Of a stretch of DNA of 34,485 nucleotides, positions 18,353-28,310 are shown piece after piece. The translations under genes and the position numbers were made by a program. Positions within the stretch are counted from its first letter, which is position 1, and each line of letters starts with the position of its first letter. Source of the stretch: Zygnema cylindricum (lineage: Eukaryota > Streptophyta > Zygnematophyceae > Zygnematales > Zygnemataceae); the NCBI GenBank assembly GCA_037447655.1, contig JBBHKE010000418.1:1-34485 (forward strand), read 5' to 3'. The notes beneath the pieces are model-generated. The model saw only the letters and a program-made list of their open reading frames with translations, had not been told where the DNA came from and searched no databases.

Positions 18353-20067
18353 AGGTTTACTCCAAAGAAATTATGGAAAATACTTACAGGAGAAGAGAAA
18401 AGACCATTAGATGAAAAAGGAAGGAAAAAGTGGGATACTAAAGATATGGCAGCTATGACTGCATTACTTCAGAGTAGTAGTAGTTCGGTTCATGAGCATA
18501 TGTTAACTCATGCTACCGCTCATTCTTGTTGGACCCATTTACAAAATTTGTATGAGAAAGGATTCGCAACTAAATCTAATTATGTATTTCAAGACTTTAT
18601 TCAGTTTAGAATGAAGAATAATGAGTCGATTGATGATGCTTTAAAATGATTTAATGTTTTGATAGAGCAGTTGAATAGCGCAGGAAAGTTTCCTCCTGAA
18701 GATGAAAAAGTATTTGTGTTCCTGAATGGATTACCATCTAAGTTTGATGTTACAGTAGAAGTTATAAGATCAACAGAGAAACCCACTTTTGATTTTGCTA
18801 TTAACCTTCTAAAAGGTGCAAAGAAGAGCAAAGAGAAAGATAGTAGAGGATTTGGAAATAGTAATGTAAACCACACTGACACGTCTGAGGTATATTCTCT
18901 ACGTGATCGTGGAGGTAGAGGAAGATTTAGATCAAGAGGGGGTAGAAACAATTTTCAGTATTCAGGATTTGGAAGAGGTTATAGCGATCAAGGTGATGTA
19001 AATCATGTTATTTGTTATAAGTGTAATAAGGAAGGACATATGGCTACTAACTGTCCGGATAGGGAAAAGCAATGCAATATTTGTCGGAAATGGGGACATG
19101 TTAGTGCTCAGTGTTTTCAAAGAAATGGAGGAGGATCATCTTACTATTCGGAAAGAGGAAGAGATCGAGGTGGACATCGAGGACGAGGTCGTGGAAGATT
19201 CGGACAATCTCGTGGAGGAGGACATCAAACTCACTATTCAGATTTTCATGACGATCAAGGCGATAAGTCTCTAAACTTTTCTATGATAATGAAAGAAAAT
19301 GGAAATGTTGCTATCAATTCTGCGAATTCCGTATGTGGGAGTCAAAGTTATAAAGATTGGATAGTTGATTCAGGTGCAACTCATCATGTTTGCAGTGATT
19401 TAAGTTTGTTTACAGATTTGAGAAAGCTTACAGTTCCTAAGACTATTACGGTTGCTAGTGGACATGTTGTTCCAATAGATACAGTTGGAACTGTCAAATT
19501 AGATTTACCTGTTAAGAATATGAATGGTCAAGTTGTTGTAAGAAAAGTGAATTTGAACAATACTTTGTAATTTCCTGATGGAGTTGTAAACCTTGTTAGT
19601 GTTCCACAGATACAAAGGAATGGTGGTAGAGTAACCTCGTTTGAAAATGGAAGAATTGTTTTCCGAGATAGAGAAGGAAATCAATTTGGAGAAGGTTATG
19701 TAACCGATTGTATGCAAAGTAAGTTAAAATGGATTAGACCACAAGACAATCAAAAATTAGTAATTTCAGTTAATGCTGTAAGTTCTGAAAGAGGAGATTT
19801 AAGTTTATGGCATCAAAGGCTTTATCATACTTCTGAGTCTAACATAAAGAATATGATGAAAAAAAGTGGAGCAGTAAGAGGATTAGAGTGTGTATCAAGA
19901 GAAAAAGTTCAAGGTTGTAATGGTTGTAGCAAAGGAAAACAAATTAGAAAACCTCATCCGGTAAAAGATGTGAAGTATAGAGCTAGTGCTCCTCTTGAGC
20001 TTGTTCATGTAGACTTATGTGGAGACGTCAAACCATTAAGTCTAGGAGGACATAAGTATATCTTTGT
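18353..20067 (+). pseudogene. Copia gag-protease-pre-integrase (copy 1), two in-frame stops
   Basis: One continuous frame is broken only by TGA at 18647-18649 and TAA at 19568-19570. It carries a Gag region (ILTGEEKRPLDEKGRKKWDT), an Arg/Gly-rich stretch, two CCHC knuckles (CYKCNKEGHMATNC at about 19015 and CNICRKWGHVSAQC at about 19075), the protease motif DWIVDSGATHHVC (about 19357) and the pre-integrase LWHQRLYHTSES with a CNGCSKGK zinc site. It breaks off at the start of integrase (HKYIFV), where the insert begins. Confidence 0.88.
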
Positions 20068-20722
20068 ACGAGAGGGAAGGAGAGAGAGTGACAAAAAGCT
20101 GTACATTGGCCGTACATTTTTAAAACATGTTGTCAGCGCCAACGCTGATTCCCCCGATTCGCAATTGAAAACGCTGTGAAAATTGAAAACACGGAATAAA
20201 GTGGTACGGTAATTTTGTACCGACGTCAAGAATCAGGTAATATCTATGACGATCTGATACTGGATATTGTCGGTGTCGTACACAAACCTACCAATCTCTG
20301 CCGCAAAACGACAGATACTTCAAGAGTCAATGATTTTTTTGTCGGTGGATCTTAAAAAGACACACTGCCCCGTCGTTATTAGAGTTAGTAACACTAAAGA
20401 CTGAGTTAACGAAAAAGTGAGGCAAACCGTGTTTCGCTATTAGTGTAGAGAAGCTTTTCATATAGAGAAACAATTAGCGTTATTGACTCTATTTTGGGCT
20501 CAAGACACAACGCCAGCAAAACTGCTTGATATGTGTATAGCCGGTCCATGCATGTTTTGTTTGGCTCAATAAGGTCTTAGGTAAAGAGAAATGTGTTCGT
20601 CTTGTAGTCTTTTGTTCGATGGAACTATGTCGCTGATGTTGGTGAAAGAGTGTCTCGTTTTGGTAATCATATAGTTCATTCCTCTTGTAAGTTCTGATTC
20701 AATATTGAGTAGTGAGAAGGGT

Positions 20723-20893
20723 TGTGATACAAGAGAACTTTGTGAGGGTGAGAGGAACTAGAAAAACTCTAGCGTTATATAAAAGTGTTTTTCCAAACTT
20801 TGTCTAATTGTGATGTGCAAGTGTGAGAGTTTTTGGTTTAGTGTGAGATTGCGAGTTGCTGCGCACTCTATGTGTAAGTTAATGATCCCCTCA
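20723..20893 (+). repeat. Short Copia LTR (about 171 bp) in the relic
   Basis: It begins TGTGATACAAG and ends CTCA (TG...CA rule), with a TATA box (gttatataaaag) at about 20773. A PPT-like gattcaatattgagtagtga just before it and a primer site just after it define the boundaries. It does not resemble the LTR at 25128. Confidence 0.6.
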
Positions 20894-20894
20894 A

Positions 20895-20906
20895 TGGTAT
20901 CAAAGC
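20895..20906 (+). promoter_or_regulatory. Primer-binding site for initiator Met-tRNA
   Basis: TGGTATCAAAGC is complementary, with one mismatch, to the 3' end of initiator tRNA-Met (canonical site TGGTATCAGAGC), the usual Copia minus-strand primer. It starts one base after the presumed LTR end. Confidence 0.75.
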
Positions 20907-20942
20907 GAGAATTGCTTCAGTCAGTGAGTGATTGAGGTAGTC

Positions 20943-21540
20943 ATGGGAGGGATTAAGAACAAAACAGGCCTGTCAAAGGCTCACCGTTTTTCATCAATCA
21001 ACTTCCAATATATGTGATGGTTGTGCCCTTGTTACACTACATAAACTTTTTTTTCCTGGTAAAACACGTAACAGAGCAAGAAATAGTCCTACAGGTATTC
21101 GCTATTCGCTATTTCCCAGCGAATACCCCTTCACTAGATGGTGTCAAATTTATGCTAACATTAAGATTTACTAAAAGCTATTTTTTCGAGTAATAAAATG
21201 AATTGATTTCCAAGATTGAGTTCAATAATTGAAGTAAAGAACTACGTAGGGACGTTATTCTCACCCTTGAGGAATTCGAAAGAGGAATTTTGGATTGCGA
21301 ATTGCTTAAATCCTTGTATGGATGGAACAAGATTTAAGGCAATGAAAATTGAAGTTAGATGAGTTAAAAAAAATTAGTACTCACGACAAGAAACTCAAAT
21401 CACTCAAAATGTGTGATAAATGTTGATAGCCAAGACAAGATATTCTTTATTATTGTGTGTGTAGACAATATTCTCGTTGTAAGTACGTCAAACAGCCTGT
21501 GTAGCCCGTAATGAAAAGGAATTGGATTCGCAGCTTGAAA
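20943..21540 (+). pseudogene. Gag start and RT fragment of a second Copia element
   Basis: An ATG at 20943 opens MGGIKNKTGLSKAHRF, then SSINFQYM and a stop, like a Copia Gag N-terminus. After a large deletion, RT remnants follow: LKSLYGWNK (about 21300) and KIFFIIVCVDNILVVS (about 21430-21480), which contains the catalytic-loop position (VDN in place of VDD). Stops interrupt both. Confidence 0.65.
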
Positions 21541-21698
21541 GGCATATGAGAGGCTAAATACATTCAAGGCGAGCGGAAGTTATGACAAGGAGAAGGCGAT
21601 CAAACTTACGCCTTCTTCAATCTTCCAATGCATTTACATAATGGAGAGAAGTAAATACAAAATGATTGTATAAGAGAGAGGGAGAAAGGGAGATAAAA

Positions 21699-24600
21699 TT
21701 TTCTATGATGATGAAAGAAGATGAAAATGTTGTTGACAATTCTGCAAATTCTGCATGTGGGAGTCAAAGTTATAAAGATTAGATAGTTGATTCACGTGCA
21801 ACTCATCATGCTTGTAGGGACTTAAGTTTATTTACAGATTTTGAGAAAGCTTACAGTTCCTAAGACTATTACGGTTGCTAGTGGACATGTTGTTCCGATA
21901 GATACAGTGGGAACTGTCAGATTAGATTTACCTGTTAAGAATATGAATGGTCAAGTTGTTGTAAAGAAAGTGAATTTGAACAATACTTTGTATTTTCCTG
22001 ATGGAGTTGTAAACCTTGTTAGTGTTCCATAGATACAAAGGAATGGTGGTAGAATAACCTCGTTTGAAAATGGAAGAATAGTTTTCCAAGATAGAGAAAG
22101 AAATCAATTTGGAGAAGGTTATGTAACCGATTGTATGCAAAGTAAGTTAAAATGGATTAGACCACAAGACAATCAGAAATCAGTAATTTCAGTTAATGCT
22201 GTAAGTTCTGAAAGAGGAGATTTAAGTTTATGGCATCAAAGGCTTTATCATACTTCTGAGTCTAACATAAAGAATATGATGAAAAGTGGAGCAGTAAGAG
22301 GATTAGAGTGTGTATCAGGAGAAAAAGTTCAAGGTTGTAATGGTTGTAGCAAAGGGAAACAAATTAGAAAACCTCATCCGGTAAAAGATGTGAAGTATAG
22401 AGCTAGTGCTCCTCTTGAGCTTGTTCATGTAGACTTATGTGGAGACGTCAAACCATTAAGTCTAGGAGGACATAAGTATATCTTTGTAATTGTGGATGAT
22501 TATAGTCGAAAGAGTTGGGTATATTTATTGAAACATAAGTCAGAAGCGTTATTTAAGTTTCGAGAATTTGTTGTAACGGCTGAGAGGGAAATGGATAGAA
22601 AGTTAAAAGTAGTTAGATCAGATAATGGAGGAGAATTTGTTGCTTTTAAAATTTTTTGTCAGAAAAGAGGTATTAAGCAGCAATTTACGGGTGCATACTC
22701 ACCTGAGTCTAATGGAGTTGCTGAGAGGAAGAATAGGACACTTCAAGAGATGGTTAGAGCTATGTTGCATAGCACTAAACATAGTGTGAGGTTTTGGGGA
22801 GATGCTGTTCTTACAGCAAATTACATTTGTTACAAAAAACTAACTTCGGTTTCTGAAGATAAGACGCCTGAAGAACTGTGGAGTGGCAGGATTCCATCTT
22901 TTGACATTTGAGGATTTGAGGATATTGAGCCACTGTCTACATCGAGAAACAATATCGAGCGGGAAAATTCAGTCCCATATCATGGACGGGTATCTTTGTT
23001 GGATATAGTCAAAATTCAAGTCAATACAGGGTTTTCAATCCCGATACTCGAACGGTTGTCGAATTGAGGAATATGGAGTTTCACGAAGATTTGGCGAAAG
23101 CAATAAAGTTTACAAAGGATAAAGAAAAATGTTTGGATTTTGAGGAAGAGAGCAATTTGGAGGAGTTCAAAAATGATGACGAGAGTGACGAAGATGAGGA
23201 TGAAGAAATTCCATTAAAAAAGAAGAAATCTACTAAAGTTGGTAAGAGAATTCAATCTTCCCAATCTGATTCTGAAGGCTTGAAAAGTGAGAATGGAAGC
23301 CAAAGTTCTAAGTCTAGTGAAAGATCCCTTAGCTGACAAAGGAGGTAATGTATTTTGCCATCTGTAAGTGAGGACGTGAAAGATGATGTTGTTGTTGAAG
23401 TAGTTGTTGTTAGGAGAAGTAATTGAGAAAACAAAGGAAAGGCTCTTGAGAGATTAACCCTTCATATAAATGCAAAGGATAAGTTAGTTAATTTTATTTC
23501 TAATGTTAGGTTAAATGAGTTTCTTTTACAGCAATTACTGAGTGAGCCTTTGTATGGGGATCCTAAGTCCTACTCAGAAGCTATAGCATCAAGTGATTGG
23601 AATAAAAAGGTGGAAACCAGCTTTTGAGAAGAGCTTAAGTCTATTATAGATAATGCATCATTTGAAGAAGTAGTTTTACTAGAGGGAAAGAAAGTTTTTG
23701 ATTGTAAATGGGTATTTCACACTAAGACGGGTGCATCTGGTGAAATTGTCAAATATAAGGCAAGATTAGTTGGTAAAGGTATTGAGCAGAAAGAAGGTAT
23801 AGACTATACAGAAACATATGCACCTGTAGGGAAGTTTGATAGTTTAAGGATGATTATTGCGATTGCTGCTGCTAAGAGAAAGCATATCCACCAAATTGAT
23901 GTGGAAACTTCTTTTCTAAATGGAGAATTGGAAGAAGAAGTTTATATGAAGATTCCAAAAGGAGTTTTGGGCAAACCTGGACATGTGTGGAAGTTGAAGA
24001 AGTCCCTCTATGGACTTAAGCAAGCACCAAGGACTTGGTATACTCGTTTTCATAAGGTACTTTTGGATTTTGGTTTTGTTCGTACATTTTCAGATTTAGG
24101 TGTTTATGTCAGAGGAGAAGGAGTTGATCAGATTATATCTAGTGTGTATGTTGGTGATTTTATTATGATTTCAGATAGTTTTGAAAGGATCCAAGATTTG
24201 AAATGTTTTCTTAGTAAATTCTTGAAAGTTACAGACTTAGAAGAAGCTAGATACATTCTTGGTATTGAGGTGATAAAAGATGAGTTTGGTTCCCTGAACT
24301 TTGTCAAGAACAATATTGTAAGGAAGTATTAGCTAGGTTTTCTATGTTGAATGCTAAGCCTTTGAGTACACCTTTGGATCATAGAGTTTAGTTGAGTAAA
24401 GCAGAAAGTGAGCCAACAATAGATGTACCTTATAGAGAAGCAGTTGGTTGTTTGATGTATCTTAGTGTTGGAATTAGACCAGATATCTCAGTTGTTGTTA
24501 GTATTGTGAGTAAGTATCGTCAAGCACCTAAGAAGTGTCATTGAGAGAGTGTTAAAAGGATTTTTAGATATTTGGTTGGAACGCTAAGTTATGGTTTAGT

Positions 24601-25084
24601 TTATATGGCTGATTCAGAGTTAGATTGTTTTGGATATTACGATTTCGATTGGGGTGGAGACTTCGACACGGGAAAGTCAACATCCGGTTGCGCCTTTGTA
24701 TTATATGGAGGTGCAATTTCATGGATTTTGAGACTTGAACCTACGGTGGCCTTGAGTTCGACGGAGGCCGAATATATGATGGCTTGCCATGTTGCCAAAG
24801 CTTCAAATTGGTTAAGAGAAATGTTAAGTGAGTTGGGAATTATCATTAAGTGTATGAAGTTGTTTTCAGATAGTATATCTAGTATTGCATTAGCTAAGAC
24901 TCCATTGTTTCATAAGAGGACTAAACACATCAGGATTCAGTGGCATTTTATAAGAGATTTAGTAAATGTTGGTGAGATTGAGTTCGTTTTTGTTCCAACG
25001 GGTGAAGAAGCAGCTGACATGTTAACTAAAGCTACAATGTATGATGTCTTTGTGAGAGGAAGGCCTAAGTTAGGATTGTTTTGA
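21699..25084 (+). pseudogene. Copia pol: protease, integrase, RT, RNase H (copy 2)
   Basis: It repeats the protease/pre-integrase region, then continues. Integrase (about 22399-22911) has its D,D-35-E residues in HVDLCGD, RSDNGGEF and GVAERKNR. An acidic Asp/Glu-rich linker lies at about 23110-23330. RT (about 23600-24330) has VDVETSFLNGELEEEVYM split as QIDVETSFLNGE, then KKSLYGLKQAPRTW and a catalytic motif changed to YVGD (24147-24158). RNase H (about 24590-25084) has ALSSTEAEY. Damage includes TAG at about 21781, protease DSG changed to DSR, a one-base insertion near 21840, TAG at about 22030, and frameshifts between 22911-23064 and 24332-24572. Confidence 0.9.
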
Positions 25085-25112
25085 GTTAAGTTAAGATTTA
25101 GTAAAGATTCAA

Positions 25113-25127
25113 TATTGAGAGGGGGAA
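25113..25127 (+). promoter_or_regulatory. Polypurine tract
   Basis: TATTGAGAGGGGGAA lies immediately before the TG of the 3' LTR, where plus-strand DNA synthesis is primed in LTR retrotransposons. Confidence 0.75.
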
Positions 25128-25883
25128 TGTTACTTTTTATAATTATTGAATCTAGGTTTACGTGATGCTTGTTCGTTTTTAGTGTGGTTTAGATTTGGTC
25201 TCGCGTCACTTTGTGTACTTAGTTTGGTTTCATTTAGAACTCCGTGCGTCGGTTCGCGGATTCGGTTTTGTTTTGTTTAGTTTGAAGTATTATTTCGTGC
25301 GTGTACTTTTTACGTGTACACGATTAGATTTGTTTTGTTTCTTTTCGGTTAAGTTCTAGATTAGTACTTTAGGAAGTTTCATTTTGCGCAACGTACGTGT
25401 AGTAGTTTCGCTTCGCATAAGTTAAGTCTGTCGTACAGGATTGTCAATTTGGTTTCTAGTAGTTTCATTTTGTTTTATACCACATTTACGTCTAAGTACA
25501 TCTAGACACTTCCAGAGTTAGTGTTCTAGATTGTTTCCACGGCTAAGTTAAAAAGCCCTTGTGTGAGTTAGATTGTATAACAATTAGGAATCAATCAAGA
25601 GCCAATTAAGGAGGAATTAATTAAGAAGTGTAATGTTTAAGAATTGAGTTAATATGAGTTTATTTTATTGAGTATTTAATTTATTTCTATCTTGGATTAT
25701 GCGCTTTCGATGTATTGTAATGTTTGATTTCATTTTAATATCGCTTCTGCATTGAGACATTTAAGTATTTGTGAGCGCATTCCGATTGACTCTATTTCCT
25801 TTCAAGATGAGCTTCTTCCTACTGTTTTAAAGACTCTTGACAAGAGTATAAAAGCACAATAATGTTGGATAGTATAGACACTA
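25128..25883 (+). repeat. 3' LTR of the Copia element (right boundary interrupted)
   Basis: It starts TGTTACTTTTTATAATT directly after the polypurine tract. A TATAAAA box sits at 25847-25853, about 30 bp before a MITE inserted at TA 25882-25883, so the R-U5 part, if present, resumes after 26259. No second copy of this LTR is in the window, so its end is inferred. Confidence 0.6.
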
Positions 25884-26257
25884 AACCGTGCATCGCTATT
25901 AGGGTTAACAATTTATTCGCCAGTTAAAAGTTAAAAAATCTTTTCTCCGTACATACTTGTCCGTTTGTCAATTTGAGACCGCCAATCGGAAGCCGAGATT
26001 CTCGTCTTTCAATCGCAGCCATCAGATTTAAAATCCGACAAGTGTGTACGCGGAAAATATGTTTAAGTGTCGAAAAACATTAAAAACATTTTTTCTCGGT
26101 ACACACTTGTTGGTTTTTCAATTTGAGACCGCCAATCGGAAGCTGAAAATGTTGTCTTTCAATCCCAACCGTTAGATCCACAATCCGACAAATGTGTACG
26201 GAGAAAATATGTTTTTAAGTGGCGAAAAATCATTGCCGCTAATAGCGATTCACGGTG
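25884..26257. mobile_element. MITE, TA-inserting family, with two tandem type-A cores (374 bp)
   Basis: TA|AACCGTGCATCGCTATTAGGG at the left and CTAATAGCGATTCACGGTG|TA at the right. Two consecutive core modules follow each other. Each starts TTCTC(C/G)GTACA(T/C)ACTTGT and ends CCGACAA(G/A)TGTGTACG with gagaccgccaatcggaagc in the middle. This is a duplicated version of the single core at 14160. Confidence 0.88.
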
Positions 26258-26300
26258 TACTGTACAGGACTGATACCTATTGGACGTTTTTTTTTGGAAC

Positions 26301-26936
26301 CATAGTTCAAAAGTAGGTGTTTTTATGGAAGGCCTTTGGTAGGCGCACAAAACTTGGCACTAAACTCGCGAAGAGTAGGCATACTGTATGGGTGTGCGTT
26401 GTGGACACTATTGTACAATCGTACAATCTGATGTATGATCATAGTACAGCGCATGCCTCATGACGAAATTTTTTAGCGAACTGACACGGCGTAGGATGAC
26501 ATTCCGTGGGAAAGAAAACCCGGAAAAAAAAAAAAAAACGCGGACGGGGAACGTGGTTGGTCAATTTGAGGCTTTATTTAGTGTGGCCTTCAAAATTGCA
26601 GACGCTAATATGACAGATTGTCCTATCGTAATGTTATGGGCTTTTCATGTGATCTTCTTAAGATCGCTACTTTGATCATCGACCGTGCGATCGTCCAAAT
26701 TTGACGGTTTAAATAAAAAAACACCTCAAAAATCACAGAAAAAATGTTTTTTGTGCGAATGTTTTTCAAAATTTAGACATGACGTTTAATTTTCTATTGA
26801 TCGACGTGCAACTCAACCCTGTCACCTTTTTTTTTCATTTTTCGACCAATACAATATGGGTCTTAAGGGCATATTGTATGTTTTGCGCACAATAGGCATA
26901 TTGTATGGGCCTACTTTCACCTTCTTTTGAACTATA
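26301..26936. mobile_element. hAT-like MITE, 636 bp, with perfect 8-bp target duplication
   Basis: CATAGTTCAAAAGTAGGTG at the left and CACCTTCTTTTGAACTATA at the right, flanked by TTTGGAAC at 26293-26300 and 26937-26944. It is the longest of the three copies and has an extra block (about 26345-26580) not in the 16215 copy. A 71-codon internal frame is unrecognised and is not a transposase. Confidence 0.92.
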
Positions 26937-26944
26937 TTTGGAAC

Positions 26945-27995
26945 ATTAAATCTAACCGGGAGCTGTATACAAATTTTTATTTTAAGTTAATTGTTTGTAC
27001 GTTAACTCTCACTATTTCCTATAATAATAAAATATCATTTTGGTCCCTTCGTCGACCAGAGCGGGTGTATGTCGCATAACCGTCTCAGTTTCATTATACT
27101 TTGTCAATAATTGTTATCGTCAATAACACTTATTCGATCGTGCTCAATTGGCATTAAATCATGAACTAAATCAGGAAATGTGGTTAAGATAAAACATCGC
27201 AGTTTGCACGTCTCCATACGCAAACTATTACTAGTGTTTATAATTTCACATTGACGACAACAATATACCTTCCTTAGTAACGAGTGTTGAATACAAACCC
27301 ATCTAAGATGAGGTTTTGTTAACATTTCATGGATACTATTAAAAATAAATAAAAGTGTGGATATCCATAGTTATTCTAGCTGGAGTGTGTTACTTATTTG
27401 CATTTTCACTCTATCTTGACACGAAGTTGTAATATGTAAACAAACCTTAATTTTTCGCGCTCTACATAGGGTTAACGGTGCCATTCCGAGCACATATTTT
27501 TCACTAATATTCTTTCATAATTTTTTCTAAAACATTTTTTATAAAAGTTGTGCACCATTATGTCCTAGTTGTCAAACTTGTTAATCTTATATAAATATTT
27601 GTTTTTTGATGCGCCCAATGGTACATTGTCAGAATTGAACATTGTTTTCTATAATTTCATTGTTCACTTTATTTATAAAAACTAACGGTATGGTGTTGTG
27701 TTGGTACATGCACTATAGTAAACATTAAGATGAGCATGTACGGAAAAAATCTGTAGGGGTCTCGGACCTCCCCTTTCATTCATGGGTCCCTTGCAGAATT
27801 TTGCGCCGTCGTCGCTTCTACAATCTCCCTCTCACAATATCGGTTTTATCTCACATTTAATAGAATGAAGCACGACAATTCTGGTATGAAATGAAAGATG
27901 TTTGAAAAATAATTCTTTGGACTACCTTTATGAATGTTTTTATGGCAAGTCGAGTGAGAAAAGTCAAAAAAACGAAATCGGATAGCCATGGCGAA
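26945..27995. other. Noncoding, nothing recognised
   Basis: AT-rich sequence with scattered short frames of up to 73 codons and no domain, splice-linked exon or repeat that I can support. Confidence 0.5.
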
Positions 27996-28310
27996 AAGTT
28001 CTTGAATTTGTGAAGTTGACGTTGTCACAAGTGAGCATGGCGTCACAATGTCACAAAACCTCAAAAATCTATAATGTCACAAAATTACAAAAATCTAGAC
28101 GTTACAACTTTCGTTGTTTTTTGTTGGCGTCACCTATTGTTAAAAGTTTCGTAGTCGTCTTCAACCGTCACAAAGTTGTACCTACGTCTACAACCGTCAC
28201 ATTTCAAAGTTACCATTTCATTTTTGCACATTGGACGCTCTTCAAAGTAGTATGGAGAATCTTCACTAAAGTCCAAAATACTTTATCAAAGTACCAGTTA
28301 CGTGGGGACA
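27996..28310. mobile_element. TGTCCCC-type element, right end only
   Basis: The end CGTGGGGACA at 28310, with tactttatcaaagtacc inside it, is the inverted match of the 15032 element and supplies that element's empty site. The interior repeats acaatgtcacaaaac / aatgtcacaaaatta. The left end is not identified, so the start is approximate. Confidence 0.55.

Larger units (their letters stand above)
20068..21698. mobile_element. 1.63-kb insert between direct repeats, containing an older Copia relic
   Basis: Sequence unrelated to the host element lies between the two copies of its protease/pre-integrase region. Both edges are purine-rich (gagagggaaggagagagag at 20070 and aagagagagggagaaaggga at 21673). 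Inside are a PPT-like segment, a short LTR, a primer-binding site, a gag start and an RT fragment of a different Copia element, plus decayed MITE ends near 20363 and 20427. Confidence 0.75.
18353..25883 (+). mobile_element. Decayed Ty1/Copia LTR retrotransposon, 5' truncated, internally duplicated
   Basis: Order of domains is gag, CCHC zinc knuckles, aspartic protease, GAG-pre-integrase, integrase, RT, RNase H, polypurine tract, 3' LTR: the Copia order (integrase before RT). No 5' LTR matching the 3' LTR is seen, and the first ~45 gag residues are missing. The pre-integrase region is present twice, flanking a 1.63-kb foreign insert. Several stops and frameshifts make it non-autonomous. Confidence 0.9.
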
